Shown here one piece after another: positions 51,000 to 59,226 of a DNA stretch of 64,000 nt (position 1 is the first letter of the stretch; each line of letters starts with the position of its first letter). The DNA is from Anaerolineales bacterium. GTDB lineage: Bacteria; Chloroflexota; Anaerolineae; Anaerolineales; Villigracilaceae. The stretch is taken from the NCBI GenBank assembly GCA_016789025.1, contig JAEURC010000052.1:1-64000 (forward strand), written 5' to 3'. The position numbers were made by a program, and so were the translations under genes. The notes beneath the pieces are model-generated. The model was not told the DNA's origin. It ran no database searches and worked only from the letters and a program-made list of their open reading frames with translations.

Positions 51000-51398
51000 C
51001 TACGTGAATGAGTCGAGCGCCTCTCCCAGGTTATTAAAGACCAGTATATTTTGCACGAAGCCGGTAATGTTGAGGATATAGTAGATCTGCGGGTTGGAGC
51101 AGATCATTTTGAAATATGGGGATTTGTACTGTTCTGTTTCGCGCCGGTTGATCGTTTCGACATCGCGCGGCGGGGTAAACAGTTTGAACGCGGCTTGAAT
51201 ACCGCGTAAGCCCGCGCTGGACAACACATCCAAGCCGGAGGTGTCTAGTACAAGATGTCTTGCCCCGTCTTCATGCGCCTGACGCGCCGCATCCAGTAAC
51301 TGATGTTCGGTCGCGCCGTGCAGATGACCGGCAAGGTTCAAAATCGTAACCGAAACATCCCCCTGCACTTGCGATGTTTTGATCGTCAGTTCGCTCAT
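51000..51398 (-). CDS. STAS-domain protein (anti-sigma-factor antagonist-like)
   Basis: 132 residues. VSVTILNLAGHLHGATEHQLLDAA and HLVLDTSGLDVLSSAGLRGIQAAF match the STAS fold; the SSAG serine is the usual phosphorylation site in SpoIIAA-like proteins. C-terminal YYILNITGFVQNILVFNNLGEAL completes it. No kinase or sigma factor is adjacent, so the partner is unknown, though the Ser/Thr kinase at 2712 shows such signalling exists here. comEC ends 4 bp before... its start lies 3 bp from the comEC stop, so it is downstream of comEC in the same direction. Confidence 0.88.
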   Translation of the reverse strand: MSELTIKTSQVQGDVSVTILNLAGHLHGATEHQLLDAARQAHEDGARHLVLDTSGLDVLSSAGLRGIQAAFKLFTPPRDVETINRRETEQYKSPYFKMICSNPQIYYILNITGFVQNILVFNNLGEALDSFT

Positions 51399-51401
51399 GG
51401 T

Positions 51402-53816
51402 TCATTCTCCTTGATTTCTCTCCACATTCACCCACATTTGCTCACCGTTCGTGGTGATCTCGATCCAACCGTTTTGGTCGGTGCGCAGCAACTCATGATC
51501 CTTGACCGCGTCGAGCGTTTCATCGTCCGGCATCCCGTTTTCGTCGCCGGCGGCAACGTTTAGCACGATCAACTCCGGGTTAAGATTCACGATCCATTCC
51601 GGCGGGTTGGAGGGCGCGTATCCCGAGTCGGCGAGCGACAGCACGCTCACCGGTCCAACCGACAGACCGTCGCGCAGTTCAGCCATGGCTTCAAAACTCA
51701 TGCCGATGGGCAATACCGCGCGGAAGTTCTGCCACTCAATTAATAACACCGAACCGCGCGCGCCCGTTGTGAGCGTTCGCAGTGTGGCGCCATCGCCGAG
51801 GTCGAGGGTTTGATTTGTTTCCGCGAACGTCACGGGAATGGCTTGCAGGGTGAGATACTCGTACAACACTTGCGAGGAAAACGATCCCTGCCGGTTGCCG
51901 CTCCACAACACGTTATCGGGCGTGTAACGTTCGAGCGCGCGCGGCAGCGATGCCACCTGTTCCTCGTCCGTGTTGGCGATAATCAACCAGTCGAGCGAAC
52001 GGTTGAAGGCAGAGACGCGCCTGCCAAGTTCGTCTGAAAGGATGGTTACGCTGGGTCCGCCGTTGACGAGGATGTTCTTGCCCGATGGCGTTTTGATGAA
52101 GACGGCATCCGCCGAGCCGACATCGAGGAAGGTGACGTGCAGGAGTCTGTCCGGGAGGGAGGAAGCCGCGCGCCAGATGAGGAGCAGGGCAATGGTCAAC
52201 AGGACGACCGCGCTTCCCGCGCCGAGTGTGCCTGCCTTCGCCCGTAGGGAGTGGATCCGCTCCCGAAGGGCAGACCAGCCGAACGTCAGCGAAAGAAGCG
52301 CCGCGTAGAAAAGGACGACGAATCCGAAAGAGAAGTCGCCCAAGAAGATCGTCCCATGCGGCACGCGGTCGAACAGTTCGACGATGCGAATCGTGTACAA
52401 CGTGAAAGGATATGCCACCCACGCCGCGAGTTGACCGAGCGGAATCCAAATGAGGCTGAGAATCACAGCAAGACCACCAAGGATCATTACCGCCGGTTGC
52501 GCCGGCAAGATGAACGGGTTGGCGATGAACGAGACGAGCGAGATGCGCTGAAAATGATATGCCATGATCGGGATGGTGGTGAGTTGCGCGGCGAAGGTGA
52601 GGAGGACAAAGTCGGAAAGCGGTTGGATGATCTTTTGGGCAGTGGAAACTGGAAAGTAGCGGATAAGGAGGTTGGATACGAAATTCGAGAACGGCTCGGC
52701 GTAGAGGATGAGACCCAGCGTTGCGAAGAATGATAGTTGAAAACCGACATCCCAAATATACAACGGATTCCACGCGCACATCAACATTGCCACGGCAAGC
52801 AATGTGTTCAGCGCGAATTGTCTCCGCCCGATCTGCCTGGCGAACAGGGCAAACGTTCCCATAATTGCGGCGCGCACAACTGCCGCGTCGCCGCCGACGA
52901 GTAGGGTGTAAAAGACGATTCCCAGCACGGCAAGCGCCGAGCCCCAGCGCGGACCAAAGAAGCGGCTGAACATCGTAAAGAAGATCCCGGCGATGATGCT
53001 GATGTTGAAGCCCGAAATGGCGATGATGTGCGCAGTGCCGGTGTTTTTGAAGGCGCCTTGCAATTCTTTGGTGAGTCCCGTATCCACACCGAGGAGGATA
53101 CCCGCCAGCAGGGATGATTCGGGGTCGGGGAAGATGCGGTAGATGTTGGCGAGCGATTTCTCTTTAAGGGTGTAGAGCGCGGCAGAGAAGATATTGCCGC
53201 CGTTGCCGGGTAATACCGTCACCTCCGCGCTAGACATGTACGAGTGGATGTTTTGCGCGGCGAGGTAGTCGCGGTATGAGAAGTCTTCGTTTTCAGGCGG
53301 GGTTTTGAGCTTGCCGCGCAAGCGGAGGATCTCGCCGTATCGATAGATTTGGTTGTTCGAGACGCGCACGAGGAGCAAGCCTTCGGCTGGGAGATCGCCG
53401 TCGCCGGTGTCTACGGCTGTCACTTTTAGGCGGAGGTTGGTGTAGGAGTCGCGATAATCGGGAGGTTCAATCAGGTAACCCGTGATTAGTAAATCATAAT
53501 TACGATCGTTGTAGAAGGCGATGTGGAACGCGTCGAAGTTGGGAACGGAGAATTGGTAACGGGCTGAGCCGAGGAAGAGGGAGAATAGGAGGATAAAAGG
53601 AAAAGGGCGAAGGATAAAAAAGAAAGAGGAAAGAGGAAAGATGCGAACGAGGATGGCAAGGAGAATAAAGAGAACGGCAAGCGCCACCCAAACCCAAACC
53701 GGCAGAGAGAAATAACTGGCAAGCACAATCCCCGCGAGGAAGGCGAGCGAAACCCATACCAGCGGGAGGTACGTTGACAAATGCCCTTGAACACGACTCA
53801 GTGCTGAAGTTTGCAT
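51402..53816 (-). CDS. comEC: ComEC/Rec2 DNA-uptake channel protein with degenerate hydrolase domain
   Basis: 804 residues from MQTSALSRVQG. An N-terminal DUF4131-like region, the competence domain with IYRIFPDPESSLLAGILLG, GTAHIIAISGFNISIIAGIF and GGDAAVVRAAIMGTFAL, many membrane helices, then a C-terminal beta-lactamase-like domain (HVTFLDVGSADAVFIKTPSGKNILVNGG). The usual metal motif HxHxDH is replaced by NTDEEQ in IIANTDEEQVASLP, so this nuclease-like domain is probably inactive. ComEC is the inner-membrane channel of natural transformation. A Ser/Phe/Pro stretch near residue 60 is encoded by GAAAGAG heptamers. Confidence 0.9.
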   Translation of the reverse strand: MQTSALSRVQGHLSTYLPLVWVSLAFLAGIVLASYFSLPVWVWVALAVLFILLAILVRIFPLSSFFFILRPFPFILLFSLFLGSARYQFSVPNFDAFHIAFYNDRNYDLLITGYLIEPPDYRDSYTNLRLKVTAVDTGDGDLPAEGLLLVRVSNNQIYRYGEILRLRGKLKTPPENEDFSYRDYLAAQNIHSYMSSAEVTVLPGNGGNIFSAALYTLKEKSLANIYRIFPDPESSLLAGILLGVDTGLTKELQGAFKNTGTAHIIAISGFNISIIAGIFFTMFSRFFGPRWGSALAVLGIVFYTLLVGGDAAVVRAAIMGTFALFARQIGRRQFALNTLLAVAMLMCAWNPLYIWDVGFQLSFFATLGLILYAEPFSNFVSNLLIRYFPVSTAQKIIQPLSDFVLLTFAAQLTTIPIMAYHFQRISLVSFIANPFILPAQPAVMILGGLAVILSLIWIPLGQLAAWVAYPFTLYTIRIVELFDRVPHGTIFLGDFSFGFVVLFYAALLSLTFGWSALRERIHSLRAKAGTLGAGSAVVLLTIALLLIWRAASSLPDRLLHVTFLDVGSADAVFIKTPSGKNILVNGGPSVTILSDELGRRVSAFNRSLDWLIIANTDEEQVASLPRALERYTPDNVLWSGNRQGSFSSQVLYEYLTLQAIPVTFAETNQTLDLGDGATLRTLTTGARGSVLLIEWQNFRAVLPIGMSFEAMAELRDGLSVGPVSVLSLADSGYAPSNPPEWIVNLNPELIVLNVAAGDENGMPDDETLDAVKDHELLRTDQNGWIEITTNGEQMWVNVERNQGE
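53622..53642. repeat. In-frame heptamer tract GAAAGAG in comEC
   Basis: GAAAGAG, GAAAGAG, GAAAGAT, preceded by looser AGGATAAAA and AGGAAAAGG words. Confidence 0.6.
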
Positions 53817-53853
53817 TCTGTTTGCATCATAGCATAATTTGAAAGAGGGAGGA

Positions 53854-53859
53854 TACAAT
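53854..53859 (+). promoter_or_regulatory. -10 box of a leaderless gene
   Basis: TACAAT, 6 bp before the ATG at 53866. Confidence 0.55.
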
Positions 53860-53865
53860 TTAGAA

Positions 53866-55038
53866 ATGGCCGTGAAGCGCGCTTTGCTTTATCTTCTTAT
53901 TATTGTCATCCTGCTGGGCATGATGCTGGCGGTGGCGTTGTATATCCCCTCAGCCCTGCCCGCCCGGTCGGACTTTAGCGCGCTCTACAACACGACGCTC
54001 GCGCTGGTGAACGGTGTGCCGATCTACGATCTCGACGCGGTGCAGGCGGTGGCGATGCGCGCGTCAAATGTGCCGTCGGATAAATTTTTTCTGGCGCGAT
54101 TCCCATACCCGCCCTGGTATGCGTTATCCGTGTTCTATCTTGGCTATCTGCCGGCGCAGAACGCGGCAACGCTCTGGTTCGAATTGAACCTCGTAATGCT
54201 ATTCACGTCGGTTTGGCTGTTGACCGACGGGTGGGATGGCAGAGCACGGCTGGTTGCCTTCCCCCTGGGGTTATTCTTTTTACCGGTGTTGGGGGCGTTA
54301 TCTGTCGGGCAGTACGATTTCCCGGCTTTGTTAGGCGCGTCGTTGCTGATTTATTCCCTGCGCAGAGAAAACACCGCCCTGACCGTGTTCGGCATGGTTC
54401 TGCTCACATTCAAGCCGCACATCGGCACATTGATCTTGCTCGCCGCGCTGGGCTGGTTGATCGGGCGGCGGAACGACTTCGGTCGGCGCGCCTTGCGAGG
54501 CGTTTTGATCGCATGCGCCCTGCTTTGCATCCTCGGGTTCCTCGCAGATTCCAAATGGATTCTCAGTTATCCTGCTTTGTTGTTGAACTATCAAGGGGAG
54601 GGCAATGTGGCATCCTGCTCGGAGTGCGCAAGTTTACCGGTCTTCCTCTCGCGCTGGTTGCTCGATGGATCGCTGGCGTCTGCGGCGAGGATCGCCCTGG
54701 GGATATTGCTGGCGTTGATCGGGATCTTCATTTGGAGTCGCAACAGGTTGACGAAATCTCCCGAATCCGTTCTGACGTTCGGCCTGCTTGCCACCCTGCA
54801 GGTCAGCCCCTACTTGTACAATTACGATTTCCTGCTATTGCTCATACCATTCGTCGTGCTCGCCGCAGGGAAGATGTTCTTTCAACGCGCTGTGGTGATT
54901 CTCTCGTACGCGATCCCAACAGCCGCGCTGTTGATCTTGGGCAGAGATGGGAATGTGTTTCTTATTTTAGCGGCGATGGCATTACTGTGGGGGATAGTCG
55001 GTAGATCACAAAAATTCTGCGTAGGATGCGCTCTCTAG
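53866..55038 (+). CDS. Membrane glycosyltransferase, GT87/DUF2029-like
   Basis: 390 residues, polytopic, with about ten helices from LLYLLIIVILLGMMLAVALYI to VFLILAAMALLWGIV. An early SDFSALYNT and LARFPYPPWYALSVFYLGYLP match the GT87 (DUF2029) family, which uses polyprenyl-phosphate sugars outside the membrane. Its last 12 or so codons (GRSQKFCVGCAL-stop) are encoded by a dispersed twin-hairpin repeat, so the natural C-terminus has been replaced. TACAAT 6 bp before the ATG suggests a leaderless mRNA. It is divergent from comEC. Confidence 0.83.
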   Translation: MAVKRALLYLLIIVILLGMMLAVALYIPSALPARSDFSALYNTTLALVNGVPIYDLDAVQAVAMRASNVPSDKFFLARFPYPPWYALSVFYLGYLPAQNAATLWFELNLVMLFTSVWLLTDGWDGRARLVAFPLGLFFLPVLGALSVGQYDFPALLGASLLIYSLRRENTALTVFGMVLLTFKPHIGTLILLAALGWLIGRRNDFGRRALRGVLIACALLCILGFLADSKWILSYPALLLNYQGEGNVASCSECASLPVFLSRWLLDGSLASAARIALGILLALIGIFIWSRNRLTKSPESVLTFGLLATLQVSPYLYNYDFLLLLIPFVVLAAGKMFFQRAVVILSYAIPTAALLILGRDGNVFLILAAMALLWGIVGRSQKFCVGCAL

Positions 55039-55092
55039 CGCAAATTTGACGTTAGAGAACGTCAATTACGCGCTTTCGTGAAGTACTGATAG
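54996..55092. repeat. Twin-hairpin repeat, copy 1 (overlaps a gene end)
   Basis: GGTAGATCACAAAAAT, hairpin TGCGCT-CTCT-AGCGCA, hairpin TTGACGTT-AGAG-AACGTCAA, then CGCTTTCGTGAAGTACTGATA. Copy 2 is at 57888-57984. Confidence 0.85.
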
Positions 55093-55229
55093 TAAAAAAA
55101 CAAAATATGAGTTACGCAGTTGAACGTGTTTCGCCGCAGGTGCGCCAACTGCGTAAGTCCTAACGAAATAAAAAACTTCCGAGGCTTAAACCCGGAAGTT
55201 TTCAACTATCGAACTATTCAACTTTCCAA
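55093..55229. other. Gene-free gap
   Basis: Contains a long-loop inverted pair TTACGCAGTTG / CAACTGCGTAA (about 55111-55158), the cysS terminator and octamer repeats; no gene. Confidence 0.6.
55172..55202 (-). terminator. cysS terminator
   Basis: AAAACTTCCG (55172-55181) and CGGAAGTTTT (55193-55202); on the minus strand the stem is followed by TTTTTTATTTC. Confidence 0.8.
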
Positions 55230-55233
55230 CTAT
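55202..55233. repeat. Octamer tract at the end of cysS
   Basis: TCAACTAT, CGAACTAT, TCAACTTT, CCAACTAT; the last unit contains the cysS stop codon. Confidence 0.7.
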
Positions 55234-56627
55234 CCCCATCTCCATGTCGTTCCATCCTTGCTGTCTTCAATGGTCACGCCCATGGCTTTGAGCTGGTCGC
55301 GGAGTTCGTCTGAGCGCGCCCATTGTTTTTGTTTGCGGGCTTCGGTGCGTTCGGCGATGAGCGCGATAACTTTCGCTTCGTCCTCGCTGGAGCCGGTCTT
55401 TTCTTTGAGTTGCAAGCCGAACACGCCGGTCAATTCGCGCAACATTTTTTGCGCGGGTTCGAGTTGAGAATCGTTTGCGCCGTTGTCGCGGGCGGTGTTA
55501 ATCGCTTTGACGAGTTCGTATAACGCGGCAAGCGCGAGCGGGGAGTTGAAGTCGTCGTCCATCGCGTCGGCAAAGGATTGCTTGATAGCTTCGGCTTGCG
55601 CGGCGAGCTCGGAGGCGGTCCCGGCGGAGAGTCCGCTTGACGAGGGCGAGGCAGGTCGAAGCGCGGACTTGAGGCGGTCGAGCGATTTTTCGGCGGCGTC
55701 TTGAGTCTCGTCGTTGAAGATCAATGGCGCGCGGTACGATCCCATCAACACGAGCATCCGCATCACGTCGGCGTCGCGTGTTTTCAAAAAATCTTTGATG
55801 CTGACGATGTTGCCGAGCGACTTGGACATCTTCTCGCCGCCGAGTTGTAACATGCCGTTGTGGATCCAATAGCGCGAAAATTGTTTGCCCGTGTATGACT
55901 CGGTTTGCGCGATCTCGTTTTCGTGATGAGGAAAGATCAGGTCGTTGCCGCCGCCGTGAATGTCAATTTGTTCGCCGAGTTCGGCGAGGTTCATCGCGGA
56001 ACATTCGATGTGCCAGCCGGGGCGCCCCTTGCCCCACGGACTGTCCCATGAAATTTCACCGGGTTTCGCGGCTTTCCACAACGCGAAATCCATTGGGTGA
56101 TTCTTCGCTTCGCCCACTTCGATGCGCGCGCCTGCCTGCATGTCGTCGAGTTTGCGCCCGGACAGTTTGCCGTAATCTTTATCGTCGGTGACGCTGAAAT
56201 ACACGTCGCCGTTCGACGCGGCATACGCGGCTTCTTTGTGGATCAGCCCTTGAATGAATTCGATGATGAGCGGCATGGTCTTGCTCACCTGCGGATTCGA
56301 TGTGGCAGGAAGCACATTTAAATTCTTGAGATCGTTAGCATAATCTTCGATATAACGCTGTGACAATTTGAGCGGGTCTTCGCCGAGCGCGTTGGCGCGG
56401 TTGATGATCTTATCGTCCACGTCGGTGTAATTCATCACGTGCCGCACGTTGTAGCCGCGATATTCGAGATAACGGCGGATGATGTCGAACACGATGGCAG
56501 ACATGGCGTGACCCACATGCGCATCGTTGTACACTGTCACACCGCAGACGTACATCTTGACGACGTTCGGCTCGAGGGTTTGGAAGTCTTCTTTTTTGCG
56601 AGTGAGGGTGTTGTAGAGTCGGATCAT
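55230..56627 (-). CDS. cysS: Cysteinyl-tRNA synthetase
   Basis: 465 residues from MIRLYNTLTRKKEDF, full length. Class I motifs: VCGVTVYNDAHVGHAMS (HIGH equivalent HVGH; zinc Cys), WHIECSAM and GGGNDLIFPHHENE (other zinc ligands), and GEKMSKSLGN (KMSKS). It charges tRNA-Cys. The whole upstream gap to the PIN-TRAM gene is an inverted repeat (56642-56716), and the stop codon lies in an octamer tract. An in-frame upstream start at 56666 would be repeat-encoded and is not favoured. Confidence 0.97.
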   Translation of the reverse strand: MIRLYNTLTRKKEDFQTLEPNVVKMYVCGVTVYNDAHVGHAMSAIVFDIIRRYLEYRGYNVRHVMNYTDVDDKIINRANALGEDPLKLSQRYIEDYANDLKNLNVLPATSNPQVSKTMPLIIEFIQGLIHKEAAYAASNGDVYFSVTDDKDYGKLSGRKLDDMQAGARIEVGEAKNHPMDFALWKAAKPGEISWDSPWGKGRPGWHIECSAMNLAELGEQIDIHGGGNDLIFPHHENEIAQTESYTGKQFSRYWIHNGMLQLGGEKMSKSLGNIVSIKDFLKTRDADVMRMLVLMGSYRAPLIFNDETQDAAEKSLDRLKSALRPASPSSSGLSAGTASELAAQAEAIKQSFADAMDDDFNSPLALAALYELVKAINTARDNGANDSQLEPAQKMLRELTGVFGLQLKEKTGSSEDEAKVIALIAERTEARKQKQWARSDELRDQLKAMGVTIEDSKDGTTWRWG

Positions 56628-56641
56628 CACATTCTCTTTTC

Positions 56642-56716
56642 TAAACACAAAGGACACGAAGTACACAAAGGATTTAAAAAGAAAACCTTAGTGACCTTCG
56701 TGTCCTTCGTGGTTAA
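56642..56716. repeat. Inverted repeat of 9-bp CACGAAGGA-type words
   Basis: TAAACACAAAGGACACGAAG on the left is mirrored by CTTCGTGTCCTTCGTGGTTA on the right; each arm is built from 9-bp units. Confidence 0.75.
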
Positions 56717-56719
56717 ATT

Positions 56720-57799
56720 TTACTTTCTTTTCTTCCCATTATCCTCTTCCACCCGCGCGAAGATCATGCGACCCGCCGCAGTCTGGAGGACTTTCGTGAC
56801 AACCACTTCTTTATATTCGCCGATGTAATCGTGACCGTTCTCCACCACCACCATCGTGCCATCGTCCATATAGCCCACGCCCTGACCGTGTTCCTTGCCT
56901 TCCTGGAAGATGTTCAAGGTCATGCGCTCGGCAGGCAGAACAACGGACTTGACCGCGTTCGCCAACTCATTGATGTTGAGGATCGTCACGCCTTGCAGTT
57001 CGGCGACCTTGTTCAAGTTGTAATCGTTGGTGAGGATTGGACATTTCAATTGCTTGGCAAGAACGACGAGTTTATCGTCCACTTCGCGCACGCCCTCGGC
57101 GTTGATGTCGCTGATACGCACGAGGATGTTCGGAAGTTTTTGCAGTTCAGCCAGCGCGTCCATGCCGCGCCGCCCGCGTTGACGGCGCAAACCGTCCGGT
57201 GAGTCGGCGATGTATTGCAGTTCATTCAACACGAAACGCGGGATGAGAAGCGTGCCGGGTAAAAATCCCGTTCGGGCAATATCCGTCACCCGCCCGTCAA
57301 TGATCACGCTCGTATCCAGTAAGATGGTGCGGTTAAGATTCGTCCATGAAGACGAAGAGCCGCCCTCGCCGCCGCGTCCGCTCAACGTGCTGAGCAGACC
57401 CATAATATCTCCCTGCCGCATCACGAACAGCGAAATACCGAGCCACGCGAACGCGATCACGCCGACCAGCGGCATGATCTGACCGAACGGTTTAGGCAGT
57501 AACGAGAGCGGAAAGGCAAGCAGAGCGGCGGTCAATAGACCTATGATCAAGCCGAGCAGACCGGCGAAAAGAGTCTCCGCCGAGAGCCGCCCCAAGCGGA
57601 CGCGCACCGCGCGAGCCGGGCGCGTCGTCACATACGGCGTCAGCACCAACCCTGTCAACGCGCCGAGCAACCCGATGATCGCGGTATAACGGATGGATTC
57701 ATATTCGTTTCCGCCCAACCCGTACCCCCAGATGCCCGCGACGATCCCGATAAAGATCATGCCAACAATACGCAGAATAAATTCAACGCTGACGTTCAT
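56720..57799 (-). CDS. PIN-TRAM domain membrane protein (YacL-like)
   Basis: 359 residues from MNVSVEFILRIVGM with AAGGAG upstream. Four N-terminal membrane helices (about 8-135), a Ser/Gly linker, then a PIN nuclease domain: ILLDTSVIIDGRVTDIARTG (catalytic Asp), FVLNELQYIADSPDGLRRQRGRRGMD and CPILTNDYNLNKVAEL, ending with a TRAM RNA-binding domain (GVGYMDDGTMVVVENG). YacL-type proteins are predicted membrane-tethered RNases; substrates are unknown. Confidence 0.93.
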   Translation of the reverse strand: MNVSVEFILRIVGMIFIGIVAGIWGYGLGGNEYESIRYTAIIGLLGALTGLVLTPYVTTRPARAVRVRLGRLSAETLFAGLLGLIIGLLTAALLAFPLSLLPKPFGQIMPLVGVIAFAWLGISLFVMRQGDIMGLLSTLSGRGGEGGSSSSWTNLNRTILLDTSVIIDGRVTDIARTGFLPGTLLIPRFVLNELQYIADSPDGLRRQRGRRGMDALAELQKLPNILVRISDINAEGVREVDDKLVVLAKQLKCPILTNDYNLNKVAELQGVTILNINELANAVKSVVLPAERMTLNIFQEGKEHGQGVGYMDDGTMVVVENGHDYIGEYKEVVVTKVLQTAAGRMIFARVEEDNGKKRK

Positions 57800-57887
57800 A
57801 AAAAACTCCTTGATAAAGTACGAATAATGACGGATGATAGCACGGCAGAGATGGCTAGTCAAATAGACCTTCGGTGGAATTGTTATA

Positions 57888-58075
57888 ATCGGTAAATCAC
57901 GAAAATACTGCGTAACTTGCGCTCTCTAGCGCAAATACGGCGGTAGAGACCGCCAAATACGCGCTTTCGTGAAGTACTGATAATCGGTAGATCACGAACG
58001 CGTAGTAACGACTTCAGTCGTTCGATGAAAGAGCGACTAAAGTCGCAACTACGAAGCCTTTCGTGAAGTTTGATA
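57888..58075. repeat. Twin-hairpin repeats, copy 2 and a hybrid copy in tandem
   Basis: Copy 2 (57888-57984): TTGCGCT-CTCT-AGCGCAA and GGCGGT-AGAG-ACCGCC between ATCACGAAAAT and CTTTCGTGAAG. The hybrid (to about 58075) keeps GGTAGATCACGAA and CTTTCGTGAAG ends but carries ACGACTTCAGTCGT and GCGACTAAAGTCGC hairpins. The region from 57800 to 58123 has no gene. Confidence 0.85.
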
Positions 58076-58123
58076 AGGACAGACGCCTCTTTCCACGGGC
58101 AAGCTTGCCTCTAACCCTCAACC

Positions 58124-59128
58124 ATGAACCTCACTGACGCCTTAAACCGCCCCCTGCGCGACCTGCGCATTTCAGTCACCGACCGCTGCAACTTCCGGTG
58201 TGTCTATTGCATGCCGAGAGAGATCTTCGGCTCCGATTATCCCTACCTGCCGCACAGCGAAGTGCTCACCTTCGAGGAGATCGCGCGTCTGGCGCGCATA
58301 TTCGTCGGACATGGCGTGCGAAAGATTCGCCTGACCGGCGGCGAGCCTCTCGTCCGCAAAGATGCGCATCTGCTTGTAAAAATGCTCGCGGAGATTCCCG
58401 GTCTCGACCTCACGCTCACGACGAACGGCGCGTTATTGGCGAGGCAGGCTCAAGCGTTGAAAGACGCGGGCTTGAAACGCGTCACCGTGAGTTTGGATTC
58501 GCTCGACGATGAAACTTTCAAAGCGTTGAACGACGCGGATTTCCCGGTGGCGAAAGTGCTCGAAGGGATGGACACAGCCGCACTCGTCGGGTTGGAACCG
58601 ATCAAAGTCAACATGGTGGTCAAGCGCGGGGTGAATGAGTCCAGCATTTTGCCGATGGCGCGATTCTTCCGCGAGAAGGGATACATCCTGCGCTTCATCG
58701 AATACATGGATGTGGGGCACACCAACGGCTGGCGCATGGACGATGTTGTGTCGTCGGCGGAGATCGTCAAAATTATTTCCGCTGAAATGCCGCTCGAACC
58801 GATTGACCCGAATTATCGCGGCGAGGTTGCCGAGCGTTGGCGCTACACAGACGGGGGCGGCGAGATCGGAGTCATTTCATCGGTGACGCACGCCTTCTGC
58901 CGCGATTGCAACCGCGCGCGCATTTCCGCGGAGGGAAAATTGTATACCTGCCTGTTCGCCGTGAATGGACACGACTTGAAATCGCTCATCCGAAACGGCG
59001 CATCGGATGAGGAGATCTCGCAACTGATCGCGCGCATCTGGGGCAAACGCGACGACCGATACTCGGAACTTCGCTCTGAAAATACGATCGACCTGCCCAA
59101 AGTGGAAATGTCTCACATCGGCGGGTAA
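58124..59128 (+). CDS. moaA: GTP 3',8-cyclase MoaA
   Basis: 334 residues. Radical SAM cluster Cys22, Cys26, Cys29 in [34 protein letters not shown]; substrate-side cluster in [23 protein letters not shown] (CxxC plus Cys); and a C-terminal GG essential for the cyclic pyranopterin step. It performs the first step of molybdenum cofactor synthesis. No other moa genes are adjacent. No Shine-Dalgarno is seen; a GGCAAGCTTGCC palindrome lies near 58098-58109. Confidence 0.95.
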   Translation: MNLTDALNRPLRDLRISVTDRCNFRCVYCMPREIFGSDYPYLPHSEVLTFEEIARLARIFVGHGVRKIRLTGGEPLVRKDAHLLVKMLAEIPGLDLTLTTNGALLARQAQALKDAGLKRVTVSLDSLDDETFKALNDADFPVAKVLEGMDTAALVGLEPIKVNMVVKRGVNESSILPMARFFREKGYILRFIEYMDVGHTNGWRMDDVVSSAEIVKIISAEMPLEPIDPNYRGEVAERWRYTDGGGEIGVISSVTHAFCRDCNRARISAEGKLYTCLFAVNGHDLKSLIRNGASDEEISQLIARIWGKRDDRYSELRSENTIDLPKVEMSHIGG

Positions 59129-59140
59129 ATTTACTGGGTA

Positions 59141-59226
59141 CAAGTTGCAGGTTGCAAGTTGACAAGTTCAATCTTCCAACCTTCAAATTTTTCCTTTCAA
59201 CCTTTCAACATTCAACATTCAACCAT
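59141..59226. repeat. Heptamer/octamer tracts before the HAD gene
   Basis: CAAGTTG, CAGGTTG, CAAGTTG (59141-59161), then AACCTTTC, AACATTC, AACATTC, AACC ending 3 bp before the ATG at 59227. Confidence 0.75.
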
